A stretch of DNA of 64,000 bases from NCBI GenBank assembly GCA_019749805.1, contig JAIEPH010000044.1, forward strand, positions 101,354-165,353, in the 5' to 3' direction. Below the pieces are notes generated by a model. It saw only the letters and a program-made list of their open reading frames with translations. It was not told the DNA's origin and made no database searches. Both the position numbers and the translations under genes were made by a program. Positions 35,701-45,100 of the stretch are shown in pieces. The stretch's first letter is position 1. Each line of letters opens with the position of its first letter. The stretch comes from Mycobacteriaceae bacterium. Its GTDB lineage: Bacteria; Actinomycetota; Actinomycetes; Mycobacteriales; Mycobacteriaceae.

Positions 35701-36145
35701 CAGCCCCGAGGAAGCCGATGCGATCGTCGCCGAGATCCGCGGCCTGCTCGGCACCGCTTGGACCGACGAAAGCGGCACGGTTCCCCTGGCTCAGCAGCAC
35801 GTGATGGTTGTGACGCCGTACAACTCACAGGTCGTGACGTTACGGCGGCGCCTCGATGAGGCGGGGCTGACCGACGTCGAGGTCGGCACCGTCGACAAAT
35901 TCCAGGGCAGGCAGGCGCCGGTGGTGTTCGTGTCGATGACCGCATCCTCGGCCGACGATGTGCCACGCGGAATCGCGTTCCTGCTCAACCGGAATCGGCT
36001 CAATGTCGCGGTGAGCCGGGCCAAGTATCTCAGTGTCATCGTGCAGTCGCCGCTGCTGACCGAGTACCTGCCCGGCACACCGGATCGCCTCGTCGAACTG
36101 GGCGCGTTCCTGTCGCTGCGCACGTGTGATAGACCCACGGCATGA
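32726..36145 (+). CDS. TM0106-family RecB-like nuclease fused to SF1 helicase
   Basis: 1139 residues, the same length I recall for Rv1251c. N-terminal about 500 residues: RecB-like nuclease (FADFLVLDGDEYRLRDTKLA with the Asp/Asp-x-Lys pattern), a four-Cys-style segment (CFRCPEC) and an RNase H-like region (FFDFEGDPLW). C-terminal SF1 helicase: Walker A GPPGTGKT at 767-774, Walker B VVEEAGQ, GDPQQLPQ, and motifs V/VI in VDKFQGRQ and VAVSRAK. Probably acts on DNA or RNA ends in repair or processing; no experimental role known to me. Overlaps the next gene by four bases (ATGA). Confidence 0.9.
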   Translation: MFVVGQGTQARVIYSASDLAAAARCEYALLRAFDAKLGRGPAVSIEDELLARTAKLGGEHEKRHLDGLRALTEENVAVIGRPDYTVDGLTAAAEATMRAVERRAPVIYQAAMFDDRFAGFADFLVLDGDEYRLRDTKLARSVKVEALLQLAAYADTLARAGVPVASEIELVLGDGATAGYRVDELLPVYLSRRTSLQRLLDDHLAGGAAVTWEDEHVRACFRCPECEIQVRAHDDLLLVAGMRVSQRARLIDAGIITVADLARHAGPVPELSARTVATLAAQARLQTTPKVDGKPPYEVVDAQPLMVLPDANKGDLFFDFEGDPLWTVDGHEWGLEYLWGVLTVNDEFHPFWAHDRASERKALVDFLAMVRKRLKRYPGMHIYHYAAYEKSTLLRLAGRYGVGENDVDDLLRNGILVDLYPLVRKSIRVGTENYSIKSLEPLYMGNELRDGQVTTAADSITQYARYCALRDEGRSDEAVVVLKEIEDYNVYDCRSTRRLRDWMMARAIESGVPPRGPQPVRADDVIELGDDLERKLMKFAGDGVEARTAEQTAVAMIASARGFHRREEKPFWWSHFDRVNNPVDEWADNSDVFIADKTVIDNDWHQPPKARKPQRHVRLIGSLANGGLTNSMYALYDPPAPAGLADDPDRRGFGSVTVIGYDDPEVPTEVVVCERPPKDGDVFDQVPFALTPGPPINTRPLQESIAQTAVDVAAGLPNLPCDAMTDILLRRPPRRVRGGELPRSGVIADDIASALRDLDSSYLAVHGPPGTGKTFTSAKVIARLVNENAWRVGVVAQSHAVVENLLGGVVEAGVDPDRVGKKKSADMPWRQVEEKDYAAFIADTQGCVIGGTAWDFANSGRVPRLSLDLLVVEEAGQYSLANTIAVASAARNLLLLGDPQQLPQVSQGTHPEPVDTSALGWLIDGRHTLPTELGYFLDQSYRMHPTVCAAVSRLSYDGRLQSYDAVTAARSLEGQAPGVRVLSVEHDGNSTDSPEEADAIVAEIRGLLGTAWTDESGTVPLAQQHVMVVTPYNSQVVTLRRRLDEAGLTDVEVGTVDKFQGRQAPVVFVSMTASSADDVPRGIAFLLNRNRLNVAVSRAKYLSVIVQSPLLTEYLPGTPDRLVELGAFLSLRTCDRPTA

Positions 36146-37518
36146 ACTTGACCGAGCGGCTGGCGGACATCGTCGGCCCCGGCTATGTCAGCACCGACCC
36201 CGATGTGCTCGACGGCCGCAGCGTCGACCACACCGGGCGTTACCGCGGGCACGCCGGGCTGCTCGTACGGCCGGGGTCGGCCGACGAAGTCGCCGACGTG
36301 CTGCGCGCCTGCCGCGACGCGGGGGCGTATGTCACCGTCCAAGGTGGACGGACCTCACTGGTGGCCGGCACGGTGCCCGAGCACGACGACGTCTTGCTCT
36401 CGACCGAACGGCTGCGCATCGTCGGCGAGGTCGATGTCGCGGAACGACGGATCTGCGTGGGAGCCGGCGTCACGCTGGCCGAGGTGCAGCACGCAGCGAC
36501 GGCGGCAGGGCTGGTGTTCGGTGTCGATCTGGCCGCGCGAGACTCGGCGACCGTCGGCGGTATGGCGTCGACGAATGCCGGCGGCCTGCGCACGGTGCGC
36601 TACGGCAACATGGGCGAACAGGTCGTCGGCCTGGATGTGGCGCTGCCCGACGGCACGGTGGTGCGTCGCCACAGTCAGGTCCGTATGGACAACACCGGCT
36701 ACGACCTGGCGTCGCTGTTCATCGGGGCCGAGGGCACGCTCGGGGTCATCACCAGCCTGGACCTGCGGCTGCATCCGGCCCCGCGCAGCCGAGTGACCGC
36801 GGTCTGCGGGTTCGCCGACCTGGAGGCGCTGATCGAGGCGGGCCGGGCGTTCCGCGAAATGGACGGTATCGCGGCGCTGGAGTTGATCGATGCCCGCGCG
36901 AGCGCGCTGACCGCTGAACGCGCCGGGGTGTCCGCGCCCGTCGAGGGCGCCTGGCTGCTGCTGATCGAATTGGCGGGCGACTGGGGGCACCACCCGCTTG
37001 CGGGGGACGACCAGACCGAGCGTCTCGCCGAGGCGCTCGAGGAGGCGCAGCTGGCAGGCGAACCCGCGGTCGGTGTGGACGCGGCCGCACAGCAGCGGCT
37101 CTGGCAGGTGCGCGAGGCCGTCGCCGAGGTGCTCGGCGCGTACGGGCCTCCGCTCAAATTCGATGTCTCGCTGCCCCTTTCAGCGATTCCGGCGTTCGCG
37201 ACCCGAGCCGTCGATCTGGTCGCCGAGTGTTCACCGGACACCATCCCGGTGCTGTTCGGCCACATCGGCGAAGGGAATCTGCATCTCAACCTCGTGCGGT
37301 GCGTGCTGGAGCCCGAGCGCGAGCACGATCTGTATTCGGCGATGATGGCGCTGATCGCAGATCTGGGCGGCAACGTCAGCTCCGAGCACGGCGTCGGCAC
37401 CCGCAAACGCGACTATGTATCCATGTCACGCACCGCCGCCGACATCGCGGCGATGCGCGCGGTAAAAGCCGCGTTCGATCCGACCGGCTACCTGAACCCC
37501 GCGGTGCTCTTCGAGTAG
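36142..37518 (+). CDS. FAD-binding oxidoreductase, GlcD/D-2-hydroxyglutarate dehydrogenase type
   Basis: 458 residues. FAD loop VTVQGGRTSLVAG near 64-76, TNAGGLRTVRYG, SLFIGAEGTLGVIT, HIGEGNLHLN (metal/substrate His), and SSEHGVGTRKRDY near the C terminus. Family oxidises D-2-hydroxy acids. It is diverged from the family member at 406-1773 but has the same architecture. Translationally coupled to the helicase-nuclease by ATGA at 36142-36145, although the functions have no obvious link; this is not present beside Rv1251c in M. tuberculosis as I recall. Confidence 0.9.
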   Translation: MNLTERLADIVGPGYVSTDPDVLDGRSVDHTGRYRGHAGLLVRPGSADEVADVLRACRDAGAYVTVQGGRTSLVAGTVPEHDDVLLSTERLRIVGEVDVAERRICVGAGVTLAEVQHAATAAGLVFGVDLAARDSATVGGMASTNAGGLRTVRYGNMGEQVVGLDVALPDGTVVRRHSQVRMDNTGYDLASLFIGAEGTLGVITSLDLRLHPAPRSRVTAVCGFADLEALIEAGRAFREMDGIAALELIDARASALTAERAGVSAPVEGAWLLLIELAGDWGHHPLAGDDQTERLAEALEEAQLAGEPAVGVDAAAQQRLWQVREAVAEVLGAYGPPLKFDVSLPLSAIPAFATRAVDLVAECSPDTIPVLFGHIGEGNLHLNLVRCVLEPEREHDLYSAMMALIADLGGNVSSEHGVGTRKRDYVSMSRTAADIAAMRAVKAAFDPTGYLNPAVLFE

Positions 37519-37532
37519 TTCGCAACCGCGAA

Positions 37533-39620
37533 CTAGTCCGGCCAGGAGGTGGAATGTCTGCCGTGGCCCGACGTGTCATCGGGATCATCGCGGGCATGCC
37601 TGCCGTTGGACTCGAACCAGAACGTCCGTGGCTCCGGTTCTTCGTCGCGAGCCCGGTGCCGCGACGGTTCGCGCTCGTTGAGGTGACGCGCATGGCGGCC
37701 GGCCGGGTCGGCGATCGGCGGCCGCGGCACCGGCTGGACATGCTTTTCATCGTCGACGTGGAATCCGTTGTGTGCGAATCCGATCGGCTCGACCTTCGGC
37801 GCGGGCGTATCCGCGGCGCGCAAGAAATCCAGGATTTCCTGCGCAGCTGGCGGCATGTCCTCGACCACGGCGGGATATTCGTCGGTCACGTGGCGCCAGG
37901 ACTCGACGGGCTCGTCATGCCAGAGGTCCGCGGGCGCTTGCAGTACGTGTTGAGGACGGGAAGCCATCGGCTCGGTGGCCGGCTCGGGATCGGACTCGGG
38001 TCCAGGCCGACGTGTCCTGACCGGTTCCAAGTCATTCCACGACACCGTGTACTCGACGTACTCGTCGTGGTCGACCGCGAACCCGTCGTCGTCGCTCCAT
38101 CCCGGGACGTCGCCGGTGTCGCGGTCGGCGCGCGGATCGTCGAACACCACCGACCGCGGATCACCGAATCCTCCGAACCCTAGGAAGAACAGCGCCGCGC
38201 CCACCCCGAACAACGCGACGAACGCCGGCAACAACAGCGTCTGCGACATCGCGGCCGAGAACGGTTCCTGCAGGAATGCCGGCAACAGGTCCACCACACC
38301 TTCGCCCTGCGCAGGTTCCGCGCGAGTCACTCCGACCTCGTCGCTGATCCGCCATGTCATGAAGGCCGCGATGCCCGCGCTGCCCAGCACCGTCCCCACC
38401 TGGCGGGTCGTGTTGTAGACGCCCGAACCCGCGCCGGCCAGATGCGGCGGCAGATTGCGGGTTGCGGTCGCCGCCAGCGGCGACCAGATGAAAGCCATTC
38501 CGACGCCCACGAACGTCAACGGCAGCACGATCCGCCAGATCGGAACGGCGGCGGTCATCTCGATGGACAGCCACGTCATCGAGATCGCCACCAACGAGAA
38601 GCCGAAGCCGATCACCGGACGTGGATGGGTCCTGTCGATGATTCTGCCGACGAACGGTGCGAGCACACCCGATGCGATAGCCATCGGCGCGACCACCAGC
38701 GCCGAACGCGTCGGCGAGAGGCCGCACACCTCCTGGGCGTAGAACATGACCGGCACGATCATGGCCGTCACGACGAAACCGATAATGGCGACGCCGATGT
38801 TCGACAGCGAGAAGTCGCGATCACGGAAGATGCGGAGCGGCACCAGTGGATCGTTGGGGTTGACGTACTGCCAGCACAGGAACGCGGCCATGAAGCCGAT
38901 ACCGCCCGCGATCGTGCCCCACACCCACGGCTCCCAATCGTGCGACTGCCCCTCCTGCAGGGCGAACACGATCATGAACATGCCGATCCCGGACAGCGCC
39001 ATACCGAGCAGATCGAACCGCTGCTTGCGGGTGTCCAGTTGCGGAATCAGTCGAAGGGCCAGGACGACGCCGAAGACACCGACCGGCACGTTGACGAAGA
39101 AGATCCACTGCCAGCCCAGCCCGTCGAGCAACAGGCCACCGGCTAGCGGACCGACCAGCGTCGCCACGCCCGCGGTCGCGCCCCACAGGCTCATCGCCAC
39201 ACCACGCCGATCGGCGGGGAAGATCCGGGTGATCGTCGACAGCGTCTGCGGCGTGAGCAGCGCCGCCCCGAATCCCTGCACGACCCGGGCGATGATCAGC
39301 ATGTTGATGCTGTCGGCCAACCCACACCACAGCGACGCCGCGGTGAACACGGTCAGACCCAGCACATAGAGGTTCTTCGGTCCGAACCGGTCACCGAGGC
39401 GGCCCGCCACGAGCAGCGGCACCGCGTAGGCGAGCAGGTAGGCGCTCGTCACCCAGATGACCGCGTCGTAGCCGGCGCCCAGCGCGGCCATGATCGACGG
39501 GTTGGCGACCGACACGATCGTCGAGTCCACGAGGATCATGAAGAAGCCGACCAACATCGCCCACAAGGCGTGCCACGGGTTCGCCGTGGCACTGCGGGAG
39601 GTCAGGGTCTCGTACATCAC
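37533..39620 (-). CDS. MFS drug exporter, DHA2/EmrB-QacA family, with long cytoplasmic tail
   Basis: 695 residues. About 14 transmembrane helices occupy residues 15-500. Family motifs include GRLGDRFGPKNLY (motif A, around 73-85) and LLVAGRL; motif C is in GPLAGGLLL. After the last helix come nearly 200 polar residues rich in Asp, Glu, Pro, Arg and His. Rv1250, which it matches by position, is 579 residues as I recall, so the tail is longer here. Exports hydrophobic compounds by proton antiport. Same strand as the next MFS gene, which is upstream by 78 bases. Confidence 0.9.
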   Translation of the reverse strand: MMYETLTSRSATANPWHALWAMLVGFFMILVDSTIVSVANPSIMAALGAGYDAVIWVTSAYLLAYAVPLLVAGRLGDRFGPKNLYVLGLTVFTAASLWCGLADSINMLIIARVVQGFGAALLTPQTLSTITRIFPADRRGVAMSLWGATAGVATLVGPLAGGLLLDGLGWQWIFFVNVPVGVFGVVLALRLIPQLDTRKQRFDLLGMALSGIGMFMIVFALQEGQSHDWEPWVWGTIAGGIGFMAAFLCWQYVNPNDPLVPLRIFRDRDFSLSNIGVAIIGFVVTAMIVPVMFYAQEVCGLSPTRSALVVAPMAIASGVLAPFVGRIIDRTHPRPVIGFGFSLVAISMTWLSIEMTAAVPIWRIVLPLTFVGVGMAFIWSPLAATATRNLPPHLAGAGSGVYNTTRQVGTVLGSAGIAAFMTWRISDEVGVTRAEPAQGEGVVDLLPAFLQEPFSAAMSQTLLLPAFVALFGVGAALFFLGFGGFGDPRSVVFDDPRADRDTGDVPGWSDDDGFAVDHDEYVEYTVSWNDLEPVRTRRPGPESDPEPATEPMASRPQHVLQAPADLWHDEPVESWRHVTDEYPAVVEDMPPAAQEILDFLRAADTPAPKVEPIGFAHNGFHVDDEKHVQPVPRPPIADPAGRHARHLNEREPSRHRARDEEPEPRTFWFESNGRHARDDPDDTSGHGRHSTSWPD

Positions 39621-39698
39621 ATCGACTTACTCAAAGATTCGGCCGACGCCACGGATGGTGGCCAACCCCGACAAGTCAGGGTCGCGCCACTACAGACC

Positions 39699-41030
39699 TC
39701 AGGCCGGCTCTGGGACGGCGTCGCCGATGACACCGTCCCGCTCATTGTCCTTGGATACGGGCGCCGGTGTGCCCACCGCCCGAGCCCCGACGCGCAGCGT
39801 AAGGGCCAATGCGAACAACGCGATCACCATACCGACCGTCATCACCAGCGCGAGGGCGAACTCGTCGTTGCCGAGCACCCCGACGAGCGGGGCGATCGCC
39901 GCGCCCAGCCCGAACTGCGCCGCGCCGAGCGCCGCCGCCGCGGTGCCCGCCGCCTCGGGATGACGGGTCAGTGCGACGGCTGGAGCGTTCGGGATCACCA
40001 GACCCATCGCACCCAGGATCGCCCACACCGGAATGACGAATCCGAACAGTCCACCGGCGTGGGCAGCCGAAAGACCCACGAACACAACGCCCACCACGGC
40101 TGCTGCGGCCAGCGCCCACAGCGCGATGGTCTGCGGCGTGAACCGGCGCAGCAGCACGACGTTGAACTGGGTGGCACCGATCAGCGCGACGGCGCCTGCG
40201 GCGAACACCAGCGCGAAAGCCTGCTGGTCCAACCCGTACCGGCCTTGCAGTACGAAGGCCGCGCCCGCAATGTAGGCGAACAGCCCGGACATGCCGAGCG
40301 CGGCAACGAGGACCAGCACGACGAAGCGGACGTCGCGCAGGACCTCGACATACGTGGCGGCGATGCTGCGCACCTTCAGCGGACGTCGATGCGACGCAGG
40401 CAGGGTTTCCGGCAACGCCAGGGCGGCCAGCAACAACAGCGCCCCCGCCATGACCACCAGCACCGCGAACACCCAATGCCAGGAGGCCTTCAACAGCACG
40501 ACCGCGCCCAGCGACGGGGCGAGCACCGGAGCGGCGCCGAGCACGAGCATCACTCGGGAAAAGACCGTCGCGGCGACCGACTCTTCGAACAGATCCCCGA
40601 TCGCGGCGAACGCCACGACCATCGCCGCGGCGGCACCCACGCCCTGCAGCCCGCGCGCCACGCCCAGCACGGCGATGTTCGGCGCGAAGAGGCACATCAG
40701 CGACGCCAGCATGTGCAGGACGATGCCGGCCATCAGCGGCCGGCGACGACCGAGCGAGTCCGACAGCGGACCGACGATCAGCTGGCCGAGGGCGAGGCCC
40801 GCGAGGGTTCCGGTGAGCGTCAGCTGCGCCACCGACGACGACACCCCGAGGTCGTCGGCGATCTTCGGCAGCGCCGGGAGGTACATGTCGATGGTCAGCG
40901 GGCCAAGGGCGACCAACAGGCCGAGGATCAGAACCATCTTGGTGCGGCTCGGCGACCTCGCCTCCGGCGAGGAATCCCCGGAGGTCGTCGATCCAACAGT
41001 CGTCGCGTCCACGAAGGGTGATGCTGCCAT
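39699..41030 (-). CDS. MFS multidrug transporter, Bcr/CflA family
   Basis: 443 residues, 12 predicted helices starting at about residue 32 (MVLILGLLVALGPLTIDMYLPALPKI, the Bcr/CflA hallmark 'TDMYLP'-like region). Motif A GPLSDSLGRRRPL is at about 95-107. A 30-residue Ser/Thr-rich cytoplasmic N terminus precedes helix 1; a later start cannot be excluded. Proton-driven drug efflux. Lies upstream of the DHA2 exporter on the same strand, so the two may be expressed together. Confidence 0.9.
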   Translation of the reverse strand: MAASPFVDATTVGSTTSGDSSPEARSPSRTKMVLILGLLVALGPLTIDMYLPALPKIADDLGVSSSVAQLTLTGTLAGLALGQLIVGPLSDSLGRRRPLMAGIVLHMLASLMCLFAPNIAVLGVARGLQGVGAAAAMVVAFAAIGDLFEESVAATVFSRVMLVLGAAPVLAPSLGAVVLLKASWHWVFAVLVVMAGALLLLAALALPETLPASHRRPLKVRSIAATYVEVLRDVRFVVLVLVAALGMSGLFAYIAGAAFVLQGRYGLDQQAFALVFAAGAVALIGATQFNVVLLRRFTPQTIALWALAAAAVVGVVFVGLSAAHAGGLFGFVIPVWAILGAMGLVIPNAPAVALTRHPEAAGTAAAALGAAQFGLGAAIAPLVGVLGNDEFALALVMTVGMVIALFALALTLRVGARAVGTPAPVSKDNERDGVIGDAVPEPA

Positions 41031-41175
41031 GAAAATGGTTAGCGTCGCTTCCCAATATTTTCTTCCCCACTACACAGACAGTGAGCGCGATCACGTTCGG
41101 GCACCCGCCGCGCCCGTTCGCGCGTTCAGATAGGGCTAGCCTGAAAGGCCAGCCGTTCGCACAGGGAGGCCGCAC

Positions 41176-41928
41176 ATGAGTGCCAGGTCAAGCGCCAAGA
41201 ACCAGCTGCCGGCGACCAAAGAGGGCGTCGACGAGAACCCGAGTGCCGCGGCGAAGGTCCTCTCGGCGATCATCGAACGCAGCGCGCGCGTACAGGCCCC
41301 CGCGGTCAAGGCCTACGTCGACCGGCTGCGCCAGCAGAGCCCCCATGCGACACCCGCCGAGATCGTGACCCGCCTCGAGAAGCACTACCTTGCCGCAGTG
41401 ATGGCCAGCGGTGCCGCCGTCGGCTCGGCGGCCGCCTTCCCGGGGATCGGCACGCTGGCGGCCATGTCGGCTGTGGCGGGCGAGACGGTGGTCTTCCTCG
41501 AGGCGACGTCGCTCTACGTCCTGGCCGTCGCCGAGGTGTACGGCATCCCCGCCGATCATCGGGAGCGCCGACGGGCTTTGGTCTTGGCGGTGCTGGTCGG
41601 TGAGGACAGCAAGCGCGCGGTGGCCGATCTGCTCGGCCCCGGCCGCACGAGCGGGTCGTGGCTTGCCGATGGGGCGGCGACGTTGCCGCTGCCCGCGGTC
41701 TCCCAGCTGAACTCGAGGCTGCTGAAGTACTTCATCAAGCGCTACACGCTCAAGCGCGGAGCGATCGCATTCGGTAAGTTGCTGCCGGTCGGCATCGGGG
41801 CCGTCGTCGGTGGTGTCGGAAACCGCATGATGGGCAAGCGCATCGTGTCCAACGCGCGCAACGCGTTCGGCGCGCCACCTCCGCGCTGGCCGGCAGCGAT
41901 TCACGTCCTGCCCGCACCGCGAAACTAG
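41176..41928 (+). CDS. Conserved mycobacterial membrane-associated protein (Rv1249c-like)
   Basis: 250 residues. AGGGAGG precedes the ATG at 41176. Two hydrophobic segments: AAVMASGAAVGSAAAFPGIGTLAAMSAV with the following VVFLEATSLYVLAVAEVYGI, and LLPVGIGAVVGGVGNRMMG. The arrangement resembles EcsC-like proteins. Position between an MFS exporter and kgd matches Rv1249c, annotated as a possible membrane protein. No function known. Confidence 0.82.
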   Translation: MSARSSAKNQLPATKEGVDENPSAAAKVLSAIIERSARVQAPAVKAYVDRLRQQSPHATPAEIVTRLEKHYLAAVMASGAAVGSAAAFPGIGTLAAMSAVAGETVVFLEATSLYVLAVAEVYGIPADHRERRRALVLAVLVGEDSKRAVADLLGPGRTSGSWLADGAATLPLPAVSQLNSRLLKYFIKRYTLKRGAIAFGKLLPVGIGAVVGGVGNRMMGKRIVSNARNAFGAPPPRWPAAIHVLPAPRN

Positions 41929-42101
41929 CCGTCACCCGGCACGCGTCTGACCACAACGACCATAAGGGCGTTGTGATGGTCTGGTTGTTGTGAGAGCGAT
42001 AGCCTTTAGGCGGCAGACAGCGGGCATCCGCTGACAGAGGAGAAATCGGCGAGCGCCGAGTGCGCTTGCGTGAGGCGAAGGAATCGAGGCGAGTAGCTGC
42101 C

Positions 42102-45100
42102 GTGAGCTCACCATCACCATTCGGACAGAACGAGTGGTTGGTCGAGGAGATGTATCGCAAGTTTCGCGAGGACCCCTCTTCGGTAGATCCCAGTTGGCAT
42201 GAATTTCTGGTCGACTACTCCCCCGAACCGACCACCGACAGTCAGACCGCCAACGGCCAACGGACAGCTGCGCCCGTCGCCCCACCCGAACCCGCGCCTG
42301 CACCGCCCCCCAAAGCCGAGAGCAAGGCCGAGTCGAAATCGGAAGCCAAACCGAAAGAAAAGAGCGCAGCTCCGAAGACCGAGCCCAAGAGCGAGCCGGC
42401 GCCCAAGCCGAAGCCGGCCCCGGCGCCTGCGGAAGGCTCCGACTCCCAGGTGCTGCGCGGCGCCGCGGCCGCCGTCGTGAAGAACATGTCGGCGTCGCTG
42501 GAGGTACCGACCGCGACGAGCGTGCGTGCCATCCCGGCCAAGTTGATGATCGACAACCGGATCGTCATCAACAACCACCTCAAGCGCACCCGCGGCGGCA
42601 AGGTCTCCTTCACCCACCTCATCGGCTACGCGCTGGTGCAGGCGGTGAAGAAGTTCCCGAACATGAACCGTCACTTCGCCGAGATCGACGGTAAGCCGAA
42701 CGCGGTAACCCCCGAACACGTCAACCTGGGTCTCGCGATCGACCTGCAGGGCAAGGATGGCAACCGTCAGCTCGTCGTCGCAGGGATCAAGAACTCCGAA
42801 AACATGCGATTCGGCCAGTTCCTCGCCGCTTACGAGGACATCGTGCGGCGCGCCCGCGACGGCAAGCTGACCGCCGAAGACTTTGGCGGCGTGACGATTT
42901 CGCTGACCAATCCCGGAACCATCGGCACCGTGCACTCCGTGCCCCGGTTGATGCGTGGGCAGGGCGCCATCATCGGTGTCGGCGCGATGGAATACCCGGC
43001 CGAGTTCCAGGGCGCCAGCGAAGAACGCATCTCCGAGCTCGGTGTCGGCAAGCTGGTCACGTTCACCTCGACATACGACCACCGCATCATCCAAGGTGCG
43101 GAGTCCGGCGACTTCCTGCGCACCGTGCACGAACTGCTGCTGAGCGATGAGTTCTTCGACGAGATCTTCCGCGAGCTCGGTATCCCCTACGAGCCGGTGC
43201 GCTGGCGCACCGATAACCCCGATTCGATCGAGGACAAGAACGGTCGCGTCATCGAGCTGATCGCGGCCTACCGCAACCGCGGCCACCTGATGGCGGACAT
43301 CGATCCGCTGCGCTTGGACCAGACGCGGTTCCGCAGCCACCCCGATCTCGATGTGAACACCCACGGCCTGACGCTGTGGGACCTGGACCGCGAGTTCAAG
43401 GTCAACGGATTCAGCGGTGCCGACCACAAGAAACTGCGCGACGTCCTCGGGCTGCTGCGCGACGCCTACTGCCGTCACGTCGGCGTCGAATACACCCACA
43501 TCCTGGAGCCCGAGCAGCAGAAGTGGCTGCAGGAGCGCATCGAGGTCAAGCACGAGAAGCCAACGGTCGCCGAACAGAAGTACATTCTGTCCAAGCTCAA
43601 TGCGGCCGAAGCGTTCGAAACGTTCCTGCAGACCAAATACGTTGGGCAGAAGCGCTTCTCGCTCGAAGGCGCGGAGACCGTCATACCGATGATGGACGCG
43701 GCGATCGACCAGGCCGCGGAGCACGCCCTCGACGAGGTCGTCATCGGCATGCCGCACCGCGGCCGCCTCAACGTGCTGGCGAACATCGTCGGCAAGCCGT
43801 ACTCGCAGATCTTCAGCGAGTTCGAGGGCAACCTGAACCCGTCGCAGGCGCACGGCTCCGGCGACGTGAAGTACCACCTCGGCGCGAGCGGCAACTACAT
43901 CCAGATGTTCGGCGACAACGACATTGCGGTGTCCCTGGTGGCCAATCCGTCGCACCTCGAGGCCGTCGACCCGGTGCTCGAGGGGCTGGTGCGCGCCAAG
44001 CAGGACCTGCTCGACGTCGGCGAAGAGGTTGAAGGTTCCAAGAAGTTCTCGGTCGTACCGATGATGCTGCACGGCGACGCCGCGTTCGCCGGACAGGGCG
44101 TGGTCGCCGAAACGCTGAACCTGGCGCTGCTCCGCGGTTACCGCACCGGCGGCACCATCCACATCATCGTCAACAACCAGATCGGCTTCACCACTCACCC
44201 GGGTGACTCGCGCTCGTCGGAGTACTGCACAGACGTCGCAAAGATGATCGGCGCGCCGATCTTCCACGTCAACGGGGACGACCCGGAGGCCTGCGTCTGG
44301 GTGGCACGGCTGGCGATGGACTTTCGGCAGCAGTTCAAGAAGGACGTCATCATCGACATGCTGTGCTACCGCAGGCGCGGGCACAACGAGGGCGACGACC
44401 CGTCGATGACGCAGCCGTACATGTACGACGTCATCGACACCAAGCGCGGATCGCGAAAGACCTACACCGAAGCGCTGATCGGCCGCGGCGACATCTCGAT
44501 GAAGGAAGCCGAGGACGCGCTGCGCGATTACCAGGGTCAGCTCGAGCGGGTGTTCAACGAGGTTCGTGAACTCGAGAAGCACGAGATCGCGCCCAGCGCG
44601 TCGGTGGAGGCCGACCAGATGGTGCCCGCCGGCATGAACACCGCCGTCGACAAGTCCCTGCTGGCCCGGATCGGCGATGCCCATCTCGCCTTCCCGGAAG
44701 GCTTCAACGTGCACCCGCGCGTCAAGCCGGTGCTGGAGAAGCGCCGTGAGATGGCCTACGAGGGCAAGGTCGACTGGGCGTTCGCCGAGCTGCTCGCACT
44801 GGGATCCTTCCTCGCCGAAGGCAAGACGATCCGACTGTCGGGTCAGGACACCCGGCGCGGCACGTTCACCCAGCGTCACTCGGTGATCATCGACCGCAGC
44901 ACCGGTCAGGAGTTCACGCCGCTTCAGCTGCTCACCTCGAACTCTGACGGCTCGCCGACGGGTGGCAAGTTCATGGTGTACGACTCGGCGCTGTCCGAGT
45001 TCGCGGCGGTGGGCTTCGAGTACGGCTACTCGGTCGGCAATCCCGATGCACTTGTGTTGTGGGAGGCGCAGTTCGGTGACTTCGTAAACGGTGCTCAGTC

